From NCBI RefSeq assembly GCF_005233875.1, contig NZ_SZPZ01000004.1, positions 930,001 through 994,000 on the forward strand: DNA of 64,000 nucleotides, written 5' to 3'. Numbering within the stretch: the stretch's first letter is position 1; the number at the start of each line of letters is the position of its first letter. The notes below the pieces were generated by a model. The model was not told where the DNA came from. It worked only from the letters and a program-made list of their open reading frames with translations, and made no database searches. The stretch comes from Kribbella jiaozuonensis. GTDB taxonomy: Bacteria; Actinomycetota; Actinomycetes; Propionibacteriales; Kribbellaceae. Positions 45,494-54,335 of this stretch are shown here, piece after piece. A program made the translations under genes and the position numbers.

Positions 45494-46387
45494 CTACTTC
45501 ACGCCTCCGGCGGTGACCGAAACCTGCAGCTGACGCTGGAAGATGATGTAGACGACCAGAACCGGCGCCACCGTGATCACCACGGCCGCGAACAGCGCGC
45601 CGAAGTCCACCGCATAACCGGCCTGCGACGCGAACGACGCCATGCCCTGGGAGAGCACGTAGTTCTTCGAGTCGGTGTTCAGGGCGACGGGGAGCAGGAA
45701 CTGGTTCCACAACCCGAGGAAGTTGAAGATGGCAACCGACGCCATCCCCGGCCGCGCCATCGGCAGCATCACCGAGAAGAACGTGCGCCACTCGCCGGCC
45801 CCGTCGATCTGCGCCGCCTCGTAGATCTCGCCCGGCAGCGCCTTGAAGAAGGAGTGCAGGAAGAAGACGGTGAACGGCAGCGCGAACGCGACGTAGGTGA
45901 CGATCAGCCCAGGCAGGGTGTTGAGTAGGCCGAAGTTCTTCAGCGTGAAGAACAGCGGCACGATCGCCAGGAAGACCGGGAACGTCAGGCCGGCCAGCAT
46001 CGAGTAGTAGATCAGCCGGTTACCGGGGAACGTGAACCTGGCCAGCACATACGCACACATGGCGCCGAGGATCATCACCAGCACCAGTGCGCAGCCCACG
46101 ACGATCACGGTGTTCGCGAAGTAGCGACCGATGCCGGCCGTCGTCCAGGCGTTGGCGTAGTTCTCGAACCGCAGCTTGTGCGGCAGCGTCAGCGGGTTGC
46201 CCAGGACCTCCTGCGTCGACTTGAACGAGGACAGCAGCGTCCACAGCAGTGGGAGGATCACCAGCAGCGACCACAGGATCAGCGCGATGTGGGCGGTCGT
46301 GGCGACGCCCTTGCCCTCGCGCGACCCCTTGCCGGGTACGCGGGACTCGGCGACCAGGTCGGCCCGGTCGGCGGTAGTGGTTGTCAT
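45494..46387 (-). CDS. Carbohydrate ABC transporter permease, MalG type
   Basis: 297 residues and six helices. The EAA loop is ALPGEIYEAAQIDGAGEWRTFFSVMLPMARPG. Family helices such as YVLARFTFPGNRLIYYSMLAGLTFPV are recognisable. It overlaps the MalF-type permease gene. No ATPase is encoded here; such transporters often share a genome-wide MsiK-type ATPase. Confidence 0.9.
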   Translation of the reverse strand: MTTTTADRADLVAESRVPGKGSREGKGVATTAHIALILWSLLVILPLLWTLLSSFKSTQEVLGNPLTLPHKLRFENYANAWTTAGIGRYFANTVIVVGCALVLVMILGAMCAYVLARFTFPGNRLIYYSMLAGLTFPVFLAIVPLFFTLKNFGLLNTLPGLIVTYVAFALPFTVFFLHSFFKALPGEIYEAAQIDGAGEWRTFFSVMLPMARPGMASVAIFNFLGLWNQFLLPVALNTDSKNYVLSQGMASFASQAGYAVDFGALFAAVVITVAPVLVVYIIFQRQLQVSVTAGGVK

Positions 46388-47379
46388 CGTCGTACCTTCC
46401 GCTCACGTCCGCCGGTCAGGGCGTTCACGACGAAGACCAGGAGCGCGAACAGCATCGTCACCGCGGCCAGGACCACGCCCATCGCGGTCGAGTAACCGAA
46501 CTGCCCCTTGGTGAAGGCAGTGGTGAACAGCTGCTGGGGCATGACCAGGGTCGAGTTCTGCGGCCCGCCGCCGGGGTTCAGCGCCTGCATGTAGACGAAG
46601 GCGTCGAGAGCGGCGATACCGAGGTAGATGTAGGCCGTCTGCACGTTGTCCCGGATCAGCGGCACCGTGATGGACAGCGCCGTACGGAACCGGCCGGCGC
46701 CGTCGATGCGGGCCGCCTCGAACACCTCGGGGTCGATCCCCCGGATGGCGGCGATGAACAGCACCATGTAGAAGCCGACGAAGCCCCAGATCATCACGAA
46801 CATCGAGGCAGGCATCGCGGTCCGCGCGTCACCGAGCCAGGCATAGTTCTCGAACTGGTGCAGCCCGATCTTCGACAGGACGGCGTCCAGGATGCCCGAG
46901 CCCGGCGTGAACACCTGGGCCCAGATCAGGCCGATCACGATCGCGGGGATCACGTACGGGAAGAACGAGACGATCCGGTAGTAGCCGGAATTGCGCAGCC
47001 CGCGGACGGTCCCGGTGCCCGAGCCGCCGATCGTCACCAGCGTGGCCAGTGTCAGCGCCAGCACGATCGTCACGATCGGCACGACGATCGCGAGCTCGAT
47101 GTTGTTGCGGACGGCCTTCAGGAAGATGTCGTCGTGGAACAGCTTGACGTAGTTGTCGAAGCCGATGAAGTTCTGCCCCGCGCTGAAACCGGACCAGTCG
47201 GTCAGCGAGTAGTACAGCGCCTGCACGAACGGCGAGACCACGAAGACCACAAACACCGCCAGCGGCAGGCCGAGGAACACGACCATGAAGCTGACCCGGT
47301 CGAAGGTCAGCGGCCGGCGGCGCCGGGGGGCGGGTCGCTTGGACCCGCCCTCCGTCACGACATCTTGCGTCATGGTCAC
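46384..47379 (-). CDS. Carbohydrate ABC transporter permease, MalF type
   Basis: 331 residues. A basic N-terminus is followed by membrane helices and the EAA loop GIDPEVFEAARIDGAGRFRTALSITVPLIRDN. It pairs with the MalG-type permease and overlaps the binding-protein gene stop (ATGA). Confidence 0.9.
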   Translation of the reverse strand: MTMTQDVVTEGGSKRPAPRRRRPLTFDRVSFMVVFLGLPLAVFVVFVVSPFVQALYYSLTDWSGFSAGQNFIGFDNYVKLFHDDIFLKAVRNNIELAIVVPIVTIVLALTLATLVTIGGSGTGTVRGLRNSGYYRIVSFFPYVIPAIVIGLIWAQVFTPGSGILDAVLSKIGLHQFENYAWLGDARTAMPASMFVMIWGFVGFYMVLFIAAIRGIDPEVFEAARIDGAGRFRTALSITVPLIRDNVQTAYIYLGIAALDAFVYMQALNPGGGPQNSTLVMPQQLFTTAFTKGQFGYSTAMGVVLAAVTMLFALLVFVVNALTGGRERKVRR

Positions 47380-48788
47380 TTGGTGACCGGAATCTTCTTG
47401 ACGGAGCTGTCGTTCCGCACCTTGTCGGTGATCTGCTGCAGGCCCTTGGTCAGGCCCGCCGCGTCCAGCTGGCCGGACAGGAACGAGTTCCAGACCACCA
47501 GCTGGTCGGTGTTCATGCCGTACAGGCCGAACACCTGGTAGTCGAAGACGTTCGTGCCGGCGGCGTCCAGCATCGCGGTCTGCGACTGCAGCGCGGTCGA
47601 ACCGAAACCGTCGGCGGGCACCAGGCCCTTGACGATCGTCGGCGCGAGCCGGGTCTTGGCGAAGTTGGTCGCCGCGTCCTTGGACAGCATGGCCCGCAGC
47701 AACTCCTTGCCGCCGGCGGCGTTCTTGCCCTTGGCCGGGACGATGAACGGCTCACCGGCCGCCGAGCGCAGCGACTCGTACGGGAGCTTCGGGCTCTCGG
47801 TCAGGGTCGGCTCCGGGACGCCCTTCATGTCGAAGCCCGACTTGGTGGCCTTCTTCATCTCGTTCTCGATCCACGAGCCCGAGGGGTAGAGGATGGCCTG
47901 CTGGTCGTTGCTCCACTTCGCCTGCGCGGCGGTGAACTGCGTACCGGCGCCGCCGGGCACGAAGTACCCGTTCTTGACCATGGTCTCCATGGCCTTGAAG
48001 ATGCCCTGGAACTGCGGCATCGACCAGCAGTTCTCCTTAAGGTTCTCCAGCGCCAGCCGGACCTCGTCGCCACCCTCCTTGATGGCGCCGTCGACGGCCA
48101 TCGTGTGGTAGTAGGTGGCGGCTTCCTTGCCCCAGACGAACAGGTACTTGCCCTTGGCCTTGGCCTTGGCGCCGAGGTCGAGCAGGCCGTCGTACGTCTT
48201 CGGCGGCTCCCAGCCGTTCGCCTTGAACAGGCTGTCGGAGTACCAGATGCCGTACAACGTCAGCACGTAGTTCATCGCGACGAACTTGCCGTCGAAGGTA
48301 CCGGGGTTCTTGGCGCCCGGGTACAGGGTGTCGGCGATCTTCGTGCCCTCGTAGTTGTTGGCCTCGAAGACATCGTCGAGCGTCGCCAGCTGGTCCAGGA
48401 TCGTGTTGAAGCCGATCTGGTTCGCGCCGGAGTTGTCGATCAGGTCCGGCGGGTTGCCGCCGACGAAGCGCGGCTGCAGCTGCTGGGCGATCTGGGTGGA
48501 CGGGGCGACCTTGAACGTCGATCCCGCCTGCTTCTTCTGCGCGATGTCGGCCGCGAACGTCACGTAGTCGTAGCCGTAGCCGCCGTTGAAGATCACCGCG
48601 TCGACGCTCGACTTGTCCGCCATGCCGAACGGGTTGTCCGCGCTCTTCGCCCCGCCCTGCGAGGAGTTGTCGTTGCTGCTGCCGCTGCCTGCGCAGCTGG
48701 CCAGCACGCCACCGAGGGGAAGCACCGCGGCCGCCGCCAGGCTCCCTTTCAGGAGACTCCGTCGTCCGATCTTGCTGGTCTCGCTCAT
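47376..48788 (-). CDS. Extracellular sugar-binding lipoprotein (family 1 SBP)
   Basis: 470 residues. The N-terminus has a twin-arginine-like motif (GRRSLLKG) and a lipobox LASC, so it is likely exported by Tat and lipid-anchored. The mature part is a family 1 carbohydrate-binding fold. First gene of the transporter operon; AGGCAGGA precedes the ATG. The sugar is unknown. A promoter with an operator-like palindrome lies about 180 bp upstream. Confidence 0.9.
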   Translation of the reverse strand: MSETSKIGRRSLLKGSLAAAAVLPLGGVLASCAGSGSSNDNSSQGGAKSADNPFGMADKSSVDAVIFNGGYGYDYVTFAADIAQKKQAGSTFKVAPSTQIAQQLQPRFVGGNPPDLIDNSGANQIGFNTILDQLATLDDVFEANNYEGTKIADTLYPGAKNPGTFDGKFVAMNYVLTLYGIWYSDSLFKANGWEPPKTYDGLLDLGAKAKAKGKYLFVWGKEAATYYHTMAVDGAIKEGGDEVRLALENLKENCWSMPQFQGIFKAMETMVKNGYFVPGGAGTQFTAAQAKWSNDQQAILYPSGSWIENEMKKATKSGFDMKGVPEPTLTESPKLPYESLRSAAGEPFIVPAKGKNAAGGKELLRAMLSKDAATNFAKTRLAPTIVKGLVPADGFGSTALQSQTAMLDAAGTNVFDYQVFGLYGMNTDQLVVWNSFLSGQLDAAGLTKGLQQITDKVRNDSSVKKIPVTK

Positions 48789-49202
48789 TTGGTCCTGCCT
48801 CTTCTCACTAGTTTCCCGACGGTGCTCATGACACCTGCCCCTTGTGGTGAGCCTCCCCCGCTTCGCAGCCGGCCAGCGCTCGTCGCGGCTCGTTGCCCAC
48901 GTATCAGCCGCACGATATTGGCAACGAGGCGCACTCCGACGCGCTGCTGCCCGAGGCGATTACGCATTGTCTTTGCCAAAGTCGTTCGACGTCAAGCCTC
49001 GCCACGGCGAGCCCCGGACCCTGCGACTGGCGGCCGAACAACCCGATTTACGCCTGCGACACTCGTCCCCCACGCTCGCCGTCCTGCACCGGAGTCGCGA
49101 CCGACGCGCCGAATCCGATCCCATTTCGTGACCTCGAAGCAATTGCCTCGATACTTGTCCTGACAATGTGGGCCGCAGGCAACCGAACCCGGATTACCCG
49201 GT
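48789..49202. other. Intergenic regulatory region upstream of the sugar ABC operon
   Basis: 414 bp between hrpB (its stop) and the sugar-binding gene (its start), both on the minus strand. It contains the promoter described at 48966-48995. No gene is supportable; the short frames lack ribosome sites. Confidence 0.5.
48966..48995 (-). promoter_or_regulatory. Promoter of sugar ABC operon with operator-like palindrome in spacer
   Basis: Minus strand: TTGACG (48995-48990), 18-base spacer, GACAAT (48971-48966). The spacer contains CTTTGGCAAAG (48981-48971), a palindrome with one central base that touches the -10 box. LacI- or GntR-type sugar regulators would be natural binders, but none is encoded in the window. 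It leaves a leader of roughly 170 nt. Confidence 0.55.
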
Positions 49203-51893
49203 TCAGCGGCGAGGTTTCGGCCGCTTGGTCGGGATCGCGGTGAGCGGATCCTCCGGCCACGGATGGCGGGGATAGCGGGCTCGCAAATCGGCTCTGACCT
49301 GGGGATAACCCTGTTTCCAGAACGAGGCGAGATCGCTGGTGATCGCGACCGGGCGCCGGGCCGGCGACAGCAGGTGCAGGACGACCGGGACCCGACCGTC
49401 TGCCACAACTGGAGTGGCAGTCCAGCCGAACACCTCCTGCAGCTTCACAGCGAGGACCGGCGGCTCGGCACCGTCGTACGTGAGTCGAACCTCTGAGCCC
49501 GACGGGACCTTGAGCCGTTCCGGTGCGAGTTCGCCGAACCGGGCTGCCGTGGGCCACGGCAGCAGTCGCCGGAGTGCCGAAGCCACGTCGATGTGGGCAA
49601 GATCGCGCGCGCCGCGCACCGAGGCGAGCTCGGTCCCCAGCCAGTCGTCGAGCTGGGCGAGGAGTGCCTCGTCATCGACCGCGGGCCACGGGGGTCCGAG
49701 GTGGGCATGGCAGAACGCGAGCCGTTCCCGCAGGGCGATCGCGGCGTCCGACCAGCGCAGTACGGACAGACCGCTGCGCCGGATGCCGTCGCGGACGGCC
49801 GCTTGGACCAGCAGCGGGTCGGGCTTCGTCAGCGGTACGTCGTTGAGCACGATCGCACCGAAGGTCTCCACCCGCCGCGTCACGATTCGCCCGTCGTCCC
49901 AGCGGATCTGGTCCGTGGTCGAGACGAGGTCGCCGGCGATGTCTCGCGCTGTCTGCTCATCGATCGGTGCGGCGGAACGGATCCTGGCATCGGCGCGACC
50001 GGGAGCCCGGTCGGCAACCGCGATCGCCAGCCAGGCCGTGGTCCGCAGCGGAGACTGCGGATCGAGCGCGGCACCCGTACCACCAGACATCTGGTACGTC
50101 GCTGAGTCGGCCGCCCGGATCCGCGCGATCCGATCCGGATATGCCAGGCCGACCACAACCCCCACCGCAAGATCGTCCGGAAGCACGCGCGTCCCACCAC
50201 CAACCGCCGTCCGCACTCCGCCACCAGCCGCCGTCCCCACTCGGCCACCAGTCGCCGTCCGCACCCCGTCGCCGCCCGACGGGTCGCCGCCCGACGGGTC
50301 GCTGGCCGACGGGTCGCTGGCCGACGGGTCGCTGGCCGACGGGTCGCTGGCCGTCGGGCCGCCGGCCGTCGTGGGCTCGTCGCGTCCGTCGGGTCCCCGC
50401 CGAGCTACATCGCCTCGGCCAAGGCGCTTCGCCTCTTCTCGCCAGCGGGCCGTTGCTCCGCGGTCCTGGCCACGGCGGAGGGCTCGCCACCGAGCCGGCA
50501 GGTCGTCGCCGAAGTCGCGGCCGGAGTCGTCCGAGAGCATCGCGACGACCTCGCGGGCCCGGTCGGCGCCGACCCGGGGCGACCCGTCGAGCAATGCACG
50601 AGCCAACCGGGGATGCGCCCCGATCGCCGCCATCTGCCGTCCCCGCTCGGTGATCCGGCCTTCGTCGTCAATGGCATCGAGGCGGCGCAGCAACTCGGTC
50701 GCCGCAGTCATCGCCACCACCGGCGGCGCCTCGAGCAAGGTCAGACCGTCGCCACCCGGGGCACCCCACGCCGCGAGGTCGAGAGCGAACGCGGCCAGAT
50801 CGGCGATCGCGATCTCCGGCGCCGGATGATCGTCGAGATGCGTGTGGTCGGTGGCAGACCAGCACCGATAGACCCGGCCGGGAGCCTCCCGCCCGGCGCG
50901 ACCCGCTCGCTGGTCGGCCGACGATTTCGAGACCCGGCAGGTGACCAGCGCACCGAGGCCACGGGACTGATCGGTCCGCGGCTCCCGGGCGAGACCCGAG
51001 TCGACCACGACCCTGACCCCGGGCACAGTCAGCGAGCTCTCCGCGACCGACGTGGTGACGACGATCCGGCGAGTGGCCGCCGGCGTCAACGCGCGTTCCT
51101 GTTCAGCCCTGGACTGGCGACCGAACAACGGCAGGACATTCTCACCGGCCAACCGACGAGCCACGCCGTTGATCTCGGCCTCCCCCGGGACGAACACCAG
51201 GATGTCGCCGTCGTTCTCGGCCAGTGCACGCCGTACGACGGCCGCGACGTGATCGAGCAGGCGCGGGTCGACGCGGCCACCGGGAAGCAGCGGCACCGGG
51301 ATCGGTGGCGGGACCCACTCGGTCGCCACGTCGAACAGCGCCGCGGACGCGGTGATGACAGGCGCCATGCCTAATGCGCGGCTCAGCCTGACCGTGTCCG
51401 GCGTGGCCGATGTCGCGACGAGCGCAAGGTCGTCCCGGAGATTCGCCCGGATGTCGAGGCAGAACGCGAGCAGCAGATCGGCATCGAGGTGCCGCTCGTG
51501 GCACTCGTCGATCACGATCGCGGCGACACCCGGCAGCTCCGGGTTCTGCTGCAGACGCCGTACCAGAAGGCCCGTCGTCACGACCTCGACGCGGAGTCCT
51601 GGGCCGCCGCTGCGTTCACCGCGCATCGCGTAGCCGATCCGCTGCCCGAGCGGCTCCCCGACCAACTGCGCCAGCCGGGTCGCAGCCGCGCGGGTTGCCA
51701 TCCTCCGCGGCTCGGCGACGACGATCGTGCCCCCGAGCGCGTCGGCCAGCGCAAGCGGGAGCAGCGAGGTCTTGCCCGATCCGGGCGGCGCGACCAGCAC
51801 CGCAGTACCGCGGGAACGCACCGCGTCGACCGTGGCAGGCAAGACTGCCCGAACAGGCAGGTCCGCCCCCGGCACAGACGTTTCAGGCAGCAC
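49203..51893 (-). CDS. hrpB: ATP-dependent helicase HrpB
   Basis: 896 residues from GTG 51893. It is a DEAH/RHA helicase: Walker A APPGSGKTSLLPLAL, DECH box (IDECHERHLD), VATSATPD, SVAESSLTVPGV and QRAGRAGREAPGRVYR. The HA2/OB region and the HrpB C-terminal domain follow. Between them is a low-complexity linker (about residues 490-560) rich in Asp-Pro-Ser-Ala-Ser. Its cellular role is not established. Confidence 0.9.
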   Translation of the reverse strand: MLPETSVPGADLPVRAVLPATVDAVRSRGTAVLVAPPGSGKTSLLPLALADALGGTIVVAEPRRMATRAAATRLAQLVGEPLGQRIGYAMRGERSGGPGLRVEVVTTGLLVRRLQQNPELPGVAAIVIDECHERHLDADLLLAFCLDIRANLRDDLALVATSATPDTVRLSRALGMAPVITASAALFDVATEWVPPPIPVPLLPGGRVDPRLLDHVAAVVRRALAENDGDILVFVPGEAEINGVARRLAGENVLPLFGRQSRAEQERALTPAATRRIVVTTSVAESSLTVPGVRVVVDSGLAREPRTDQSRGLGALVTCRVSKSSADQRAGRAGREAPGRVYRCWSATDHTHLDDHPAPEIAIADLAAFALDLAAWGAPGGDGLTLLEAPPVVAMTAATELLRRLDAIDDEGRITERGRQMAAIGAHPRLARALLDGSPRVGADRAREVVAMLSDDSGRDFGDDLPARWRALRRGQDRGATARWREEAKRLGRGDVARRGPDGRDEPTTAGGPTASDPSASDPSASDPSASDPSGGDPSGGDGVRTATGGRVGTAAGGGVRTAVGGGTRVLPDDLAVGVVVGLAYPDRIARIRAADSATYQMSGGTGAALDPQSPLRTTAWLAIAVADRAPGRADARIRSAAPIDEQTARDIAGDLVSTTDQIRWDDGRIVTRRVETFGAIVLNDVPLTKPDPLLVQAAVRDGIRRSGLSVLRWSDAAIALRERLAFCHAHLGPPWPAVDDEALLAQLDDWLGTELASVRGARDLAHIDVASALRRLLPWPTAARFGELAPERLKVPSGSEVRLTYDGAEPPVLAVKLQEVFGWTATPVVADGRVPVVLHLLSPARRPVAITSDLASFWKQGYPQVRADLRARYPRHPWPEDPLTAIPTKRPKPRR
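50266..50355. repeat. 15-bp tandem repeats inside hrpB
   Basis: Repeats of the 15-mer GACGGGTCGCTGGCC and a variant (GACGGGTCGCCGCCC), six or so copies. They encode a pentapeptide repeat (Ser-Asp-Pro-Ser-Ala/Gly type) in the hrpB linker. Reading frame is kept because the unit is five codons. Copy number probably varies between strains. Confidence 0.8.
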
Positions 51894-51915
51894 GCCCTGA
51901 CGCTAGCCGACGGCC

Positions 51916-51936
51916 CACGCCGCCAGGAGCGGCGTG
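51916..51936. terminator. Hairpin terminator after pdxS
   Basis: CACGCCGC (51916-51923) pairs with GCGGCGTG (51929-51936) around a five-base loop. It lies 12 bp after the pdxS stop and just before the hrpB start. Confidence 0.65.
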
Positions 51937-51947
51937 AGCCGAAACCC

Positions 51948-52841
51948 TTACCAGCCGCGCTCGGCGAGCCGGTGCGGCTGCGGGATCTCGTCGACGTTGA
52001 TGCCGACCATCGCCTCGCCCAGGCCGCGGGAGACCTTGGCGATGACGTCGGGGTCGTCGTAGAAGGTGGTGGCCTTGACGATCGCCTCGGCGCGCTGGGC
52101 CGGGTTGCCGGACTTGAAGATGCCGGAGCCGACGAACACGCCCTCGGCGCCGAGCTGCATCATCATCGCGGCGTCGGCCGGGGTGGCGATACCGCCGGCG
52201 GTGAACAGGACGACGGGCAGCTTGCCGAGCTCGGCGACCTCCTTGACCAGCTCGTACGGCGCCTGCAGCTCCTTCGCGGCGACGTACAGCTCGTCCTCGG
52301 GGAGGTTCTGCAGCTTGCGGAGCTCCTGGCGGATCTGGCGCATGTGGGTGGTCGCGTTCGACACGTCACCGGTGCCGGCCTCGCCCTTGGAGCGGATCAT
52401 CGCCGCGCCCTCGGTGATCCGGCGCAGCGCCTCGCCCAGGTTGGTCGCGCCGCAGACGAACGGCACGGTGAACTGCCACTTGTCGATGTGGTTGGCGTAG
52501 TCGGCCGGGGTGAGCACCTCGGACTCGTCGATGTAGTCGACCCCGAGGCTCTGCAGCACCTGGGCCTCGACGAAGTGACCGATCCGGGCCTTGGCCATCA
52601 CCGGGATCGAGACCGCGTTGATGATCGAGTCGATCATGTCCGGGTCGCTCATCCGGGAGACGCCGCCCTGCGCACGGATGTCGGCCGGGACCCGCTCCAG
52701 CGCCATCACCGCGACCGCACCGGCGTCCTCGGCGATCTTGGCCTGCTCGGCGGTGACGACGTCCATGATCACGCCGCCCTTGAGCATCTCCGCCATACCG
52801 CGCTTGACCTTTGCGGTACCGGTCTGGTTGTCCTGGGTCAC
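51948..52841 (-). CDS. pdxS: Pyridoxal 5'-phosphate synthase subunit PdxS
   Basis: 297 residues from GTG 52841 with AGGAGG upstream. It is a highly conserved TIM barrel: KRGMAEMLKGGVIMDVVTAEQAKIAEDAGAVAVMALERVPADIRAQGG, EVLTPADYANHIDK and FTAGGIATPADAAMMM. It forms PLP from ribose 5-phosphate, glyceraldehyde 3-phosphate and ammonia from PdxT. Two inverted GTGGACTGAG sites about 60-85 bp upstream, at the end of the pdxR-like gene, suggest PdxR control. Confidence 0.97.
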   Translation of the reverse strand: MTQDNQTGTAKVKRGMAEMLKGGVIMDVVTAEQAKIAEDAGAVAVMALERVPADIRAQGGVSRMSDPDMIDSIINAVSIPVMAKARIGHFVEAQVLQSLGVDYIDESEVLTPADYANHIDKWQFTVPFVCGATNLGEALRRITEGAAMIRSKGEAGTGDVSNATTHMRQIRQELRKLQNLPEDELYVAAKELQAPYELVKEVAELGKLPVVLFTAGGIATPADAAMMMQLGAEGVFVGSGIFKSGNPAQRAEAIVKATTFYDDPDVIAKVSRGLGEAMVGINVDEIPQPHRLAERGW

Positions 52842-52879
52842 TGCTTCCTCCTGGTCGTGGGGCTCTTCTCCAGATTAGG

Positions 52880-52894
52880 AGGTGCCGGGCACCT
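52880..52894. promoter_or_regulatory. Palindrome upstream of pdxS
   Basis: AGGTGCC-G-GGCACCT, 7-bp perfect arms around one base, between the pdxR-like stop and the pdxS start. It may be a terminator for pdxR or part of the pdxS leader or control region. Confidence 0.45.
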
Positions 52895-52897
52895 AAC

Positions 52898-52927
52898 CTC
52901 AGTCCACCTCGGATCAAGTGGACTGAG
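52898..52927. promoter_or_regulatory. Inverted pair of GTGGACT sites, putative PdxR operator of pdxS
   Basis: CTCAGTCCAC (52898-52907) and GTGGACTGAG (52918-52927) are perfect inverse copies separated by 10 bp, overlapping the 3' end of the pdxR-like gene. The core resembles the corynebacterial PdxR site, recalled as AAAGTGGWCTA. Confidence 0.65.
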
Positions 52928-54269
52928 TCATCGCGTCGCCCAGCCGGGCGACCACCAGCCGCAGCGTCGCGGGTGGCGCGGTGAACGGGATCCGGATGTG
53001 GCGCCGGTCCGTGCCTTCGGGTGTGAACAGGTCGCCTGAGCCGAGCAGGAGGTTCTGCTCGCGTGCCGCCTCGAGCACTCTGCGTGCTCTGGTCTCGGTC
53101 AGCTCCAGCCACAGCGTCATACCGCCGGTCGGCGTGGGCCAGGCCACACCGTTCAGCGTCTTCAGTCCAGCCTCCAGTGCGGCCAGGTTGGCGCGGAGAC
53201 GGGTACGGCGGCGGCCGATCACCTTGTCGAGCTTCGGGACGATCGCCCGGGCCAGCAGGTCGTCCAGCGCACTCGGCGACGCCACGCTGAGCTGTGCGGC
53301 CGTGTTGATCCGGCGGCGGAGCTGCCTGCCGGTCCTGACCCATCCGACCCGCAATCCACCCCAAACGGTCTTCGACAGCGACCCAACACTCACAGTCCTG
53401 GGATAACGGCTCAGCGGCTCTGCCTGTTGCCCATTCGCCAACCAGAGCGGTCGCATGGTCTCGTCACTGATGAGGGCAGCGCCGTACCGGCGTGCTATCT
53501 CCACGACGGTCTGGCGACGATCCGCCGGGAGGCTGAGCCCTGTTGGGTTGTGGTTGTCGGCCTGCAGGTAGATGACCTTCGGGCGATGGCGCCGGCACAG
53601 GTGGGCGAGCTGATCGGTGTCCCAGACGCCAGCCGGCCAGCCGGCCACGTCCAGCCGATGCTTGCGCAGCAGATCGAAGGCAGCCGGGTACGTCGGGGTC
53701 TCGGTGATAGCTACGCCCGGCCCCAGGTCCAGTCCGGCCAAAGCGGCGTTCAAGCCGGCCGCGGCGCCCACCGTGAGCGTCAACTGTTCCGGCTCGGTCG
53801 GTACGCCTTCGATGGTCAACCGCTCCGCCAGCGCTGCCCTGAGCTCAACCGATCCACCTGGCGGCGGTCCATCACCACCCATCGCCTGCGGCAGACCGTC
53901 CTGGATGATCTGGGCCGCCGCCTCAGCCACGTCATGCGGCGCGGCCGTGGTCGCGAACCGCAGGTCCAGCACAGGCTGGTCCCCCGCCGTCACCGTGGAC
54001 GCCGGCGCCACCGGATCCAGCAGCCGGTCCAGTGGACGTACCACAGTCCCGGAACCCCGCTTGGTCTCCAGTACGCCGTCCCGCCGCAGGTTCTCCAACG
54101 CCCGTACGACGGTCACCCGGCTGACCCCGAGCCGCTCGGCAAGGACCCGCTCCGACGGAAGCCGCGAACCGATGGACAGGTCGCCGCGCTCGATCCGCCG
54201 CAGTACCAGGCCTTCGACCTGCTCCGTCTTCGTACCGTCCGCCGTCTCCAGATCCCCCGCGCGCCACAT
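52914..54269 (-). CDS. pdxR: MocR-type GntR regulator/aminotransferase-fold protein, PdxR
   Basis: 451 residues from ATG 54269; the frame is open much further but the winged helix begins here. Residues 10-75 are the GntR winged helix (LRRIERGDLSIGSRLPSERVLAERLGVSRVTVVRAL). Residues 95-450 have the class I aminotransferase fold, with NHNPTG and the PLP lysine in VGSLSKTVWGGLRVGW. Such proteins sense PLP and control pdxS/T. The location beside pdxS and shared GTGGACT sites support the PdxR name. A -10-like GATAGT six bases before the ATG suggests a leaderless message. Confidence 0.85.
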   Translation of the reverse strand: MWRAGDLETADGTKTEQVEGLVLRRIERGDLSIGSRLPSERVLAERLGVSRVTVVRALENLRRDGVLETKRGSGTVVRPLDRLLDPVAPASTVTAGDQPVLDLRFATTAAPHDVAEAAAQIIQDGLPQAMGGDGPPPGGSVELRAALAERLTIEGVPTEPEQLTLTVGAAAGLNAALAGLDLGPGVAITETPTYPAAFDLLRKHRLDVAGWPAGVWDTDQLAHLCRRHRPKVIYLQADNHNPTGLSLPADRRQTVVEIARRYGAALISDETMRPLWLANGQQAEPLSRYPRTVSVGSLSKTVWGGLRVGWVRTGRQLRRRINTAAQLSVASPSALDDLLARAIVPKLDKVIGRRRTRLRANLAALEAGLKTLNGVAWPTPTGGMTLWLELTETRARRVLEAAREQNLLLGSGDLFTPEGTDRRHIRIPFTAPPATLRLVVARLGDAMTQST

Positions 54270-54270
54270 A

Positions 54271-54284
54271 AGTCCACTATCCCA
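54271..54284 (-). promoter_or_regulatory. GTGGACT site over the pdxR promoter
   Basis: Minus strand TAGTGGACT abuts the pdxR start codon and overlaps the probable -10 box (GATAGT). It is the third copy of the GTGGACT core and implies autoregulation. Confidence 0.6.
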
Positions 54285-54335
54285 CCACTGGCCTGATGGC
54301 CTCGGACTGTCCGTCCCGGGTGCTTGTATTTGCGT

